A DNA stretch of 11,488 bases from an uncultured Acetatifactor sp. GTDB lineage: Bacteria; Bacillota; Clostridia; Lachnospirales; Lachnospiraceae. Position numbers and translations under genes: made by a program. A model generated the notes under the pieces. It saw only the letters and a list, made by a program, of their open reading frames with translations. It did no database searches and was not told the origin of the DNA. The stretch covers positions 1 through 11,488 of the forward strand of contig CAJUFB010000113.1 in assembly GCA_910585805.1 (NCBI GenBank), given 5' to 3'. Positions 1-6,583 of the stretch are shown here, piece by piece. Numbering within the stretch: position 1 is the first letter of the stretch; each line of letters starts with the position of its first letter.

Positions 1-47
1 ACCAGAATAGGAGACTAATTATAAGACGCCGATTATTTGCCGCTTAC
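1..47 (-). mobile_element. End of a putative IS66-like insertion sequence (left junction)
   Basis: These 47 bases are the exact reverse complement of 11437-11483. Read outward from the window, both begin GTAAGCGGCAAATAATCGG. IS66-family elements characteristically end in GTAA/GTAAGC and make 8-bp target duplications, so this looks like the tip of such an element; the rest lies outside the window. The boundary at 47/48 is placed where identity with the right copy stops and where recognisable YfhO coding sequence begins. In the yfhO frame this segment carries a TAG stop at 8-10. The family assignment rests on the terminal bases only, since no transposase is visible. An assembly artefact at the end of a contig is the main alternative. 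Confidence 0.5.
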
Positions 48-82
48 ATCCTTTTGGGGACAGAAGCTTTCTGTTTGCCGAT

Positions 83-2542
83 ATGTACCACCAGTATATG
101 CCCTTTTTCAGCGAACTGCTCCACAAGGTGAGAGGGGGAGAAAGCCTGAATTTCTCTTTTAACGTGGGGATCGGATCCAATTTTCTGGCGCTTTACGTGT
201 ATTATCTGGCCAGTCCGCTTCACATTTTTTCCCTGCTGGTGCCGGAACGTTTCCTGATCGAGTTTATGAGCTATCTGATCGTGCTGAAGATCGGATTTGC
301 AGGGCTGACTTTTTTTATTTATCTCCAGGAGCATTTCCGGATATCCGTGCATTGCGGGGATGCCGCCGGGACGGAGCAATGCGGGCCAACAGGAGGACGG
401 CTGGCAGGGGTACTCTTTTCCTGCTTTTATGCCCTGTCCGGTTTTATGGCGGCCTATAACTACAATATCATGTGGGTGGACTGCGTGGTGCTGCTGCCGC
501 TGATCGTGCTGGGGCTGGAGAGGCTGGTGAAGGAAGGGCGCTGCGGGCTGTACTGCGTGACGCTTGCGCTGTCTATTTTCACCAATTATTATATCTCCAT
601 TATGATCTGCATCTTCCTGGTGCTGTATTTTCTGTTTCTTCTGGTGACGGAGCGGAGGCGCCTGCGAAGTATGGGATATTTTGCGCTGTTTTCCCTGCTG
701 GCTGGCGGGATGGCATCGGTGCTGCTGATTCCGGAGGTATGCGCCATTTTGCAGACGGATTTCGGGGATATGGACTTCCCGAAGAAGATAGAGACTTACT
801 TTTCCGTGCTGGATATGCTGGCAAGGCACTGTATGTGCGTATATACGGAACGGGGACTGGACCATTGGCCCAATATTTACTGCGGCAGCGCGGTGCTGAT
901 GCTGATCCCCATGTACCTGATGAATCAGAAGATATCCATACGTGAGAAATTCTGCCGGATGGCGCTGGCGGGATTTCTGCTGCTGAGCTTCAGTACCAAC
1001 CTGCTTAACTTTATCTGGCATGGACTTAATTATCCGGATTCCCTGCCGGCCAGACAGTCGTTTATCTACATATTCCTGGTACTGGTGATGTGCTTTGACG
1101 CCTGGAGATATGTGAGGGAGGCGGAAGAACGATCGGTTCTGTACGGTTATCTGTGCGCGGTGGGCTTCTTCCTGTTCTGTGAGAAATTTGTGGAGCATGA
1201 GGATTTTGAACTGGGAGTCAAGCTTCTGACCCTTGTGTTTGTCAGCATTTATGCCATACTCCTGCATCTGTACCGGACCAGGGAGGACAGGAGTACTCTT
1301 AAGGCAGTGGCCATTGTGGCAGCGGCGGCAGTGATTGCCGAGTGCGGCGTGAATACATTTGTCACAAGCGTGGGGACGGTGAGCCGCAGCGCCTATCTGG
1401 GGCAGCAGGAGGATTACAAAGAACTGTACGGGATGACAAAGGAACGGGAAAACGGTTTTTACCGTCTGGAAAAATTTACCAGAAAGACCAAAAATGACGG
1501 CACGCTCACCGGCTATCCCACAGCCAGTGTGTTCTCCTCCACCATGAATTCCCAGGTCATGGACATGTATAAGAGGCTGGGGATGCGCCACAGTAAGGTT
1601 TACTATGGATTTGACGGAGCGACGGCTCTGACCTCGGCCATGCTGAATGTGAATTACATGTTCGGGGAGTCGGAAAAGTATGAGAATGCCCTTTATTCCC
1701 TGATCGGGCAGAGCGGGGATATCTTTCTTTATCAGTGCAATGCCGTGCTGCCTTTCGGCTATGTGGCGCCTGTGGGTTTTGATCTGGACCAGGATGAGGC
1801 GAAAAAGGGATTTGAGCTGCAGGAACAGATGATCGAAGACCTGGGGATAGAGGGAGACCTGTTTCAAAAGGCGGACAGTGAGAAAGCAAAAAATGATGTG
1901 AGATTTACGGCTGCTGAAGGCGGTTTTTACTATGCCATACTGACGGCATCCGGCACCAGTAAGGTGGACTATATCGGCGGCAGTACGGAGGAAGAGGCTT
2001 TTAAGGATTTGAAGAAGGGCTCCATTCTGTATCTGGGATATCTGGAGCGGGACCAGACCATTACTCTGACCAACGGAGATGATGAGGACACGTCGCCCGG
2101 GATAGACGCCGATGTGTACCGGATGGACACGGAGGTGCTGGGACAGGCGCTGGAGGTGCTTTCTGCCCGGCATATGGAGAATGTGGAGTGGGAGAGTGAC
2201 CGTATCACCGCAGAACTTACGTTGGAGCAGCCGGGACGGGTGATCTGCACCATTCCTTATGAAGACGGATGGACGGTTCGTATCAACGGAGAAGAGGCGG
2301 AAGGAGTGCTGTTCGGAGGCTGCCTGATGGCTTTTGACCTGGAGCCGGGGAAGTATACATTCGAGATGAAATATGTTCCCGCAGGTGCATGGGCGGGGGT
2401 GGCTGTAAGTGGGGTGAGTATCATATTGTTTGTATTGACATGGAAACGGGTGACGAAGTGCGCGTTTCCTTATCCCGGGTTACCGATGAAAGAAAGGATA
2501 CGGAAACTTAAAAGCCGGAATGGACGGGAGGATTTAACGTAA
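83..2542 (+). CDS. YfhO-family polytopic membrane protein, 5'-truncated by an IS-like sequence
   Basis: This is a large integral membrane protein of the YfhO family (Pfam YfhO, GT-C-like fold). Some members, such as B. subtilis YfhO, take part in glycosylating cell-envelope polymers using lipid-linked sugars; the substrate here is unknown. The frame shows many hydrophobic segments in the first ~400 residues, a long extracytoplasmic C-terminal region, the typical late motif PYEDGWTVRING, and a last membrane span near residues 765-790. The first in-frame ATG is at 83, but recognisable family sequence starts earlier, at base 47, with HPFGDRSFLFAD. Those conserved acidic residues and the first membrane helix would be absent from an ATG-83 product. 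Upstream of 47 the frame enters the IS-like sequence and hits TAG at 8-10. The native codon before Pro ends in AT, consistent with a split Tyr codon. The gene is probably a pseudogene or fragment, and no ribosome binding site is evident before 83. Two terminators follow it. Family call is confident; functionality is doubtful. Confidence 0.85.
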   Translation: MYHQYMPFFSELLHKVRGGESLNFSFNVGIGSNFLALYVYYLASPLHIFSLLVPERFLIEFMSYLIVLKIGFAGLTFFIYLQEHFRISVHCGDAAGTEQCGPTGGRLAGVLFSCFYALSGFMAAYNYNIMWVDCVVLLPLIVLGLERLVKEGRCGLYCVTLALSIFTNYYISIMICIFLVLYFLFLLVTERRRLRSMGYFALFSLLAGGMASVLLIPEVCAILQTDFGDMDFPKKIETYFSVLDMLARHCMCVYTERGLDHWPNIYCGSAVLMLIPMYLMNQKISIREKFCRMALAGFLLLSFSTNLLNFIWHGLNYPDSLPARQSFIYIFLVLVMCFDAWRYVREAEERSVLYGYLCAVGFFLFCEKFVEHEDFELGVKLLTLVFVSIYAILLHLYRTREDRSTLKAVAIVAAAAVIAECGVNTFVTSVGTVSRSAYLGQQEDYKELYGMTKERENGFYRLEKFTRKTKNDGTLTGYPTASVFSSTMNSQVMDMYKRLGMRHSKVYYGFDGATALTSAMLNVNYMFGESEKYENALYSLIGQSGDIFLYQCNAVLPFGYVAPVGFDLDQDEAKKGFELQEQMIEDLGIEGDLFQKADSEKAKNDVRFTAAEGGFYYAILTASGTSKVDYIGGSTEEEAFKDLKKGSILYLGYLERDQTITLTNGDDEDTSPGIDADVYRMDTEVLGQALEVLSARHMENVEWESDRITAELTLEQPGRVICTIPYEDGWTVRINGEEAEGVLFGGCLMAFDLEPGKYTFEMKYVPAGAWAGVAVSGVSIILFVLTWKRVTKCAFPYPGLPMKERIRKLKSRNGREDLT

Positions 2543-2587
2543 ATTCTGCCGCAGATCGGCGGATATCTGTATATAGCGACGGAAATG

Positions 2588-2619
2588 GGGAAGCCTTGAA
2601 AAAAAGGCTTTCCTTTTTT
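2588..2619 (+). terminator. Rho-independent terminator after yfhO
   Basis: A 9-bp stem pairs 2588-2596 (GGGAAGCCT) with 2605-2613 (AGGCTTTCC), including one G-U pair. The loop is A-rich, and six T residues follow at 2614-2619. It lies 46 bases after the yfhO stop codon and in its direction. Confidence 0.85.
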
Positions 2620-2650
2620 GGGTTAATGTGGTAATATCAATGGCGGGACT

Positions 2651-2685
2651 CCTGAAGGCCATAGGGTTTTCAGGTTTTTATTTTT
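2651..2685 (+). terminator. Second, tandem terminator-like hairpin before the GNAT gene
   Basis: Bases 2651-2660 (CCTGAAGGCC) pair with 2665-2674 (GGGTTTTCAGG region) through ten pairs, two of them G-U, closing a 4-nt loop. The run TTTTTATTTTT follows at 2675-2685. It is the second terminator-like hairpin in under 100 bases, and it ends 34 bases before the GNAT start codon. Either it backs up the first terminator, or it attenuates a transcript that starts between the two. I see no convincing promoter between them. Confidence 0.6.
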
Positions 2686-2719
2686 GGACATTGCATTGTG
2701 ACGGCGAAGGGGGAGGGCA

Positions 2720-3190
2720 ATGAAGATCGAGCGGGCGCAGAAACGGGATATGGCAGGGATCAATCAGCTGCTCTGCCAGGTACTGACAGTGCATCATAGC
2801 GGCAGGCCTGATCTGTTCAAGGGTAATGTAAAAAAATATACGGACGGGGAACTTCTGGAGATTTTGCGTGATGACGGGAAGCCGGTGTTTGTGGCAAGGG
2901 ATGAAGATGGGAATGTATTGGGCTATGCATTCTGTATCTTTCAGCAGCATTTGGATAACAATATATTGACGGATATCAGAACTCTGTACATTGACGATCT
3001 GTGTGTGGACCAGGCTTCCAGGGGACAGAAGATAGGAAGACAGCTGTATGAATATGTATTGGATTTCGCCAGGAAGGCAGGCTGCTATAATGTGACGCTG
3101 AATGTCTGGGAATGCAATCCCGGCGCGAAAAGCTTCTATGAAAAATGCGGGCTGGTGCCCCAGAAGACAGGAATGGAAATGATTTTGTGA
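2720..3190 (+). CDS. GNAT-family N-acetyltransferase
   Basis: This 156-residue protein has the GNAT fold signature and should transfer an acetyl group from acetyl-CoA to an unidentified amine. The acetyl-CoA binding motif A is at about residues 89-113 (LYIDDLCVDQASRGQKIG), with the R-G-x-x-x-G turn at 101-106. The motif B region SFYEKCGL is at about 138-145. Length is normal for a single-domain GNAT. The start is supported by a very purine-rich ribosome binding site (AAGGGGGAGGG, 2707-2717). The gene follows two terminators and precedes the DEAD-box helicase by 28 bases, so they are probably co-transcribed. Nothing in the sequence identifies the substrate; a small molecule, peptide or protein N-terminus are all possible. 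Confidence 0.88.
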   Translation: MKIERAQKRDMAGINQLLCQVLTVHHSGRPDLFKGNVKKYTDGELLEILRDDGKPVFVARDEDGNVLGYAFCIFQQHLDNNILTDIRTLYIDDLCVDQASRGQKIGRQLYEYVLDFARKAGCYNVTLNVWECNPGAKSFYEKCGLVPQKTGMEMIL

Positions 3191-3218
3191 AAGGAACGGC
3201 AGTACAGAGAGTAAAAAA

Positions 3219-5246
3219 ATGACGGATTTAAGAGAGAGATTCTGGATGGAGACAGACGAAAATGCAGGCCCGGATACAGCTGTGGAGACGGCGGGCCCGG
3301 AAGAGGATATGGAGAAAGTGAAAATGTCAGAGCTGGAAGAGATGAGGACAGGCAGGGAAGCAGAAAAGGAACAGGAAGCAATCCGGGCAGCGGAGAGGCA
3401 GAGAACTCCGGAGATGGCGGAAGATAAGACAGAGACAGGCAAGAGGCCGGGAGAGGCCGGACATTCTCCAACGGAGGAAAGCGGAGGGCCGGACAGCCTG
3501 GCCATCATAGAGCCGCTGTTGGATCAGCGGATCGTGCGGGCAGTCCGTGAAATGGGTTTTGAGAAGCTTACCCCCATTCAGGTACAGGCCATTCCCTATC
3601 TGCTGGAAGGAGAAGACATCATAGGACAGGCCCAGACGGGAACGGGAAAGACAGCCGCTTTTGCCATCCCCACCCTGCAGAAGATAGACCCGGAGCTTCG
3701 CAGCCTCCAGACCATTATTCTCTGTCCCACCAGAGAACTGGCAATGCAGGCGGCGGATGAGATTCGCAGCATCGCCAGGTATATGCATGGCATTAAGGTG
3801 CTTCCGGTGTACGGAGGACAGGAGATCCGGAAGCAGATCACCGGACTGCGGGGCACCCAGATCATTGTGGGCACGCCGGGACGGGTGATGGATCATATGA
3901 GACGCCACACCATTAAGCTGGACCATGTGAACATGGTGGTTCTGGACGAAGCGGATGAGATGCTGGATATGGGATTCAGGGAGGATATGGAGCTGATCCT
4001 GGGAGAGATCCCGGGTGAGCATCAGACAGCCCTTTTCTCCGCTACCATGCCCAGGCCGATTCTGGACATTGCGGATAAGTTTCAGAAGAATGCCAGGCTG
4101 GTGAGAGTGGCGTCTAAGGAACTGACCATTCCTCTGGTATCTCAGAGATACTACAAGGTGAAAAGCCAGGATAAGGATGCCGCCTGTATCCGTCTGCTGG
4201 AATATTACCAGCCCAGGCTGGGGCTGATCTTCTGCAATACGAAGATTAAGGTGGACGAACTGGCGGAGGTGCTGAAGAAAGCAGGCTTCCAGGCGGAAGG
4301 ACTGCATGGTGACATGTCCCAGCATCTGCGCGATGTGGCGATGGGGAGATTCCGGAACGGAAGTACGAATATTCTCATTGCTACGGATGTGGCTGCCCGG
4401 GGGATCGATGTGGATGATGTGGAGGTGGTCATTAATTATGACCTGCCCCAGGACAATGAATATTATGTGCACCGGATCGGCAGAACCGGCCGTGCGGGTA
4501 AGACGGGACGCTCCTTTACCTTTGTCAGCGGAAAAGAGATTTTCCGTATCCGGCAGATCGAGCGTTTCTGCAAGACTACCATCGAGGAGAAGAAGCTGCC
4601 TGGAGCATCCAAGGTGCTGAAGGCAAAAGCGGATAAATATCTGAACCGGGCCTGGGAGCTTCATGAGCATGAGGATATCGAGCTGATGAAGAGCTATCTG
4701 CAGCGGAAACTGGATGCGGAGGAGTGTGATATCCTGGAGCTGGCCGCAGCCATGCTGAAGATGGAAATCGGGGACAGAGGACCTGAGATTGCGGTGGACG
4801 ATTATGAGAGCAGAAGCGGACGTTTCGGCGATAAGCGGAGGCGCGATGGCCGTGACAGCCGCCGCAGGCGCGGACGTGAGGAGAGTTGGGACAGCCGCCG
4901 GAGAAGCGGACGTGAGGAAAGCGGGGACAGCCGCCGGAGAAGCGGACGTGAGGAAAACGGAGAAGGCCGTTGGAGAAGCGGACGTGAGGAAGGCGGAGAA
5001 AGCCGTTGGAGAGGCGGACGTGAGGAAAGCGGGGACAGCCGCCGGAGAAGCGGACGTGAAGGAAGCGGAGAAAGCCGCTGGAGAGGCGTTCGAGAGGAAA
5101 GCGGAGATGAACGCCGCAGACGCAGCCGTGAGGAAAACCGGGACAGCCGCAGGCGGGATCGTTCTTCCAAAGCGCGGGATGTGAAGATGGACGGCAGTGA
5201 GAAAGGGCTTGCATTTTCCTTTCCCAAAAAGAAAAAGAAGAAATAA
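3219..5246 (+). CDS. DEAD-box ATP-dependent RNA helicase with repetitive charged tail
   Basis: This 675-residue protein should unwind or remodel RNA using ATP, as do CshA/DeaD-type helicases in ribosome assembly, mRNA decay and cold growth. The core spans about residues 95-435 with a full motif set: Q motif GFEKLTPIQ (113-121), AQTGTGKT (138-145), PTRELA (170-175), TPGR (219-222), DEAD (243-246), SAT (274-276), ATDVAARGID (388-397) and HRIGRTGRAG (418-427). No key residue is missing. Two parts are unusual. Residues 1-90 are an acidic, Glu-rich, probably disordered extension. Residues 546-641 are eight 12-residue repeats rich in Arg, Ser, Gly and Glu, followed by a tail ending in six lysines. 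Such basic tails commonly bind RNA. The ATG at 3219 has only a weak purine stretch upstream (GAGAG, 3206-3210), and the ATG at 3246 is a possible alternative; either choice leaves the core intact. ispF follows after 51 bases. Confidence 0.95.
   Translation: MTDLRERFWMETDENAGPDTAVETAGPEEDMEKVKMSELEEMRTGREAEKEQEAIRAAERQRTPEMAEDKTETGKRPGEAGHSPTEESGGPDSLAIIEPLLDQRIVRAVREMGFEKLTPIQVQAIPYLLEGEDIIGQAQTGTGKTAAFAIPTLQKIDPELRSLQTIILCPTRELAMQAADEIRSIARYMHGIKVLPVYGGQEIRKQITGLRGTQIIVGTPGRVMDHMRRHTIKLDHVNMVVLDEADEMLDMGFREDMELILGEIPGEHQTALFSATMPRPILDIADKFQKNARLVRVASKELTIPLVSQRYYKVKSQDKDAACIRLLEYYQPRLGLIFCNTKIKVDELAEVLKKAGFQAEGLHGDMSQHLRDVAMGRFRNGSTNILIATDVAARGIDVDDVEVVINYDLPQDNEYYVHRIGRTGRAGKTGRSFTFVSGKEIFRIRQIERFCKTTIEEKKLPGASKVLKAKADKYLNRAWELHEHEDIELMKSYLQRKLDAEECDILELAAAMLKMEIGDRGPEIAVDDYESRSGRFGDKRRRDGRDSRRRRGREESWDSRRRSGREESGDSRRRSGREENGEGRWRSGREEGGESRWRGGREESGDSRRRSGREGSGESRWRGVREESGDERRRRSREENRDSRRRDRSSKARDVKMDGSEKGLAFSFPKKKKKK
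4854..5141 (+). repeat. 36-bp tandem repeats within the DEAD-box helicase gene (8 units)
   Basis: Eight consecutive 36-bp units, with a partial ninth at 5142 onward, encode variants of the 12-residue unit DSRRRSGREESG. The repeats keep the reading frame, and variation between units includes D/E at position 1 and R/W at position 4 of the unit. The array starts at residue 546, after the folded helicase core. Because the period is a multiple of three, gain or loss of units would change tail length without a frameshift. Confidence 0.85.
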
Positions 5247-5297
5247 GGGAGCAGTTTCGGCGCAAAGTATGGATCAGGGTATGGAGAATGGTGTAGA

Positions 5298-5837
5298 ATG
5301 AGGATTGGAATGGGATATGACGTACACAGGCTGGCGGAAAACCGGGAGCTTATCATGGGGGGCGTGAGGATTCCCTATGAGAAAGGGCTCCTGGGGCATT
5401 CGGACGCGGATGTCCTTCTCCATGCCGTGATGGACGCTCTGTTGGGAGCGGCGGCGCTGGGAGATATCGGAAAGCACTTTCCGGACAATGACCCTGCCTG
5501 CAAGGGGATATCTTCCATGATATTGCTGGAAAAGGTGGGAGCGCTTCTGTTGGAGAAGGGTTTCTTCATAGAAAATATCGATGCGACGATCATCGCTCAG
5601 GCGCCTAAAATGCGGCCGTATATTGACGCCATGCGGGAAAATATCGCCAGGGTGCTGGGGGTGGATACGGAGCATGTCAATGTGAAGGCCACCACCGAGG
5701 AGGGTCTTGGTTTTACGGGAAGCGGCCAGGGGATCTCAGCCCAGGCTGTCTGTCTGCTGGCCTCGCCTTTTGACATGAATGCAAGACCGGTTCAGGAAGG
5801 CTGCGGCGGCTGCAGCGGGTGTCCGAAAATAAAGTAA
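5298..5837 (+). CDS. ispF: 2-C-methyl-D-erythritol 2,4-cyclodiphosphate synthase, with Cys-rich tail
   Basis: IspF converts 4-diphosphocytidyl-2-C-methyl-D-erythritol 2-phosphate to the 2,4-cyclodiphosphate plus CMP, in the cytosolic non-mevalonate isoprenoid pathway. The metal-binding residues are visible as D8 and H10 (GYDVH) and H42, and H34/S35 lie in LGHSDADVLLHA. The conserved late motif TTEEGLGFTGSGQGI is also present. The family is usually about 155-160 residues and ends just after this region. Here the protein is 179 residues and adds a tail with the pattern C-x2-C-x2-C (C169, C172, C175) ending PKIK. The start at 5298 matches the family N-terminus MRIGxGYDVH; the ribosome binding site is modest (GGAG, 5283-5286). 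ispD, its usual partner, is not in the window. A strong new promoter begins just after the stop. Confidence 0.96.
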   Translation: MRIGMGYDVHRLAENRELIMGGVRIPYEKGLLGHSDADVLLHAVMDALLGAAALGDIGKHFPDNDPACKGISSMILLEKVGALLLEKGFFIENIDATIIAQAPKMRPYIDAMRENIARVLGVDTEHVNVKATTEEGLGFTGSGQGISAQAVCLLASPFDMNARPVQEGCGGCSGCPKIK

Positions 5838-5850
5838 AAAGAAAAAAATA

Positions 5851-5879
5851 TTGACAGAATCCCATTTTTTGCATATTCT
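5851..5879 (+). promoter_or_regulatory. Sigma-A-type promoter for the cys T-box operon
   Basis: A perfect -35 box TTGACA (5851-5856) is followed after exactly 17 bases by TATTCT (5874-5879), which differs from TATAAT at two positions. It starts 14 bases after the ispF stop and points toward the T-box leader. The expected transcript start is near 5886. Confidence 0.8.
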
Positions 5880-5885
5880 GTTAGA

Positions 5886-6389
5886 AAGGAATGCTTAACG
5901 GCAATTTCCGAAAAATTTCAAAGTCAAATGCAGAGAACGGAGAGAGTACTTTTCTTAGGGGCGGAGTGCCGCAGAGGGATTTCGTTCCGGTCAGGTGTCA
6001 GAGAGGGACTGTTTAGGAATTGTCGGAAAATAACCGTTGCAGCTTATTCAGGCAGAAACCGGGAAATACAATAAAACTCGCTATGAATATGCAGCGGTTA
6101 TTTGCAGACACTTCCTTAGTAAGCTGGAAGCAGTCCTCACCGGGGGAAAAGGAAGTGCATCCGGGAGCAGGTCTGCCGAACAATGGACGGACACGAATGA
6201 GCAGCTGTGATTACAAAACGGATTTGCGAAAATTCGCACATTGTATACAGGATTTCGTGACTGATGAGAGAGTAGGCAGATTCGCAGGCGTGCGTTATAC
6301 GCGTTGAGGGAGGGGCTGATGAAAGCCTCTAAACAGAGTGGAACCGCGGATAAATTCGTCTCTAGAGGGATGGATTTGCCGCGTTTTTT
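5886..6389 (+). promoter_or_regulatory. T-box leader, Cys specifier, controlling cysE-cysS
   Basis: This leader should bind tRNA-Cys; uncharged tRNA favours the antiterminator and allows transcription of cysE and cysS. The T-box sequence AGAGTGGAACCGCGG lies at 6335-6349, just before a terminator. By hand folding, stem I has a base helix (5930-5934 with 6172-6176), a kink-turn-like gap and a second helix (5938-5941 with 6160-6163). A specifier loop follows, with AGTA on the 5' side (5945-5948) and TGC followed by A on the 3' side (6156-6159). Above it are an upper helix (5949-5953 with 6151-6155), helices 5994-5997/6138-6141 and 6006-6011/6131-6136, and an AGAGA-type bulge at 6000-6004. A stem II-like helix pairs 6192-6197 with 6254-6259, and stem III lies near 6309-6330. 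UGC is a Cys codon, matching the genes downstream. Stem I spans about 247 nt, well over the usual ~100, because the distal part is expanded. The presence of a T-box is secure; the detailed fold is inference. Confidence 0.88.
6345..6389 (+). terminator. T-box-controlled intrinsic terminator
   Basis: Bases 6345-6362 (starting CGCGG) pair with 6367-6383 (ending GCCGCG) around a TAGA loop, with several G-U pairs and one bulged A. The run TTTTTT follows at 6384-6389. The 5' arm overlaps the T-box sequence, so the terminator and the antiterminator are mutually exclusive, as expected for this riboswitch class. Confidence 0.85.
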
Positions 6390-6392
6390 ATT

Positions 6393-6485
6393 TATACTGA
6401 CGATCATTGAAACTTGCCAGGCATCCCGACTCACGAGCGAAAGATGCCGGGGACATTGTGGCAAATTTCATCGCTCGTGAGTATA
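6393..6485. repeat. 93-bp palindromic element between T-box terminator and cysE
   Basis: The outer 20 bases (6393-6412) match the reverse complement of 6466-6485 at 16 of 20 positions, with TATACT and AGTATA at the two ends. Inside, TTGCCA (6414-6419) pairs with TGGCAA (6459-6464), and GGCATC (6420-6425) with GATGCC (6443-6448). A competing perfect 11-bp pairing joins CTCACGAGCGA (6430-6440) to TCGCTCGTGAG (6471-6481). The element contains no open frame and could be a dispersed intergenic repeat or MITE-like sequence. If transcribed it would form a strong RNA hairpin. Its identity is unknown to me. Confidence 0.6.
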
Positions 6486-6507
6486 GAATAAGCATCTAAA
6501 AGAAGAA

Positions 6508-6538
6508 CCGCCTCTCAGTTTTATTTCCGAGACGGCGG
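6508..6538 (+). other. Hairpin in the cysE 5' untranslated region
   Basis: Bases 6508-6516 (CCGCCTCTC) pair with 6529-6538 (GAGACGGCGG) through nine pairs with one bulged C and a 12-nt loop. No T run follows, so it is not a terminator. It lies 46 bases before the cysE start and does not cover the ribosome binding site at 6571-6576. Its role is unknown; it may simply stabilise the processed mRNA. Confidence 0.45.
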
Positions 6539-6583
6539 AGGGAGAGCCGGCAGGAAACAGGATAGGAAAAAGGAAGTGATTGC

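Noticed and set aside
44..2173. A 709-codon open frame on the - strand opposite yfhO
   Set aside because: It mirrors the + strand gene, its translation has no recognisable domain and is rich in His/Gln as expected from antisense of a biased coding strand, and the + strand YfhO signal is clear.
3327..4670. A 447-codon open frame on the - strand opposite the DEAD-box helicase
   Set aside because: All helicase motifs lie on the + strand; the antisense frame has no domain and no ribosome binding site.
4854..5141. The regular 36-bp repeats as a CRISPR array
   Set aside because: The units are contiguous without spacers, vary by codon, and encode an in-frame protein tail; no cas genes are present.
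4576..5356. Several overlapping open frames on both strands across the 36-bp repeat array
   Set aside because: A repeat period divisible by three keeps many frames open by chance. The frame continuous with the helicase core explains the region.
6260..6278. A second GAGAGAGTA motif as the start of another T-box stem I (tandem T-box)
   Set aside because: Only about 60 nt separate it from the single T-box sequence, too little for a second stem I, and no second terminator exists.
6020..6307. A 95-codon + strand open frame in the T-box leader
   Set aside because: It overlaps predicted stem I, stem II and the AG-rich linker, lacks a ribosome binding site, and its translation matches nothing I know.
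6081..6464. A 127-codon - strand open frame across the T-box, its terminator and the palindrome
   Set aside because: The region is explained by RNA structure on the + strand, and the peptide has no recognisable features.
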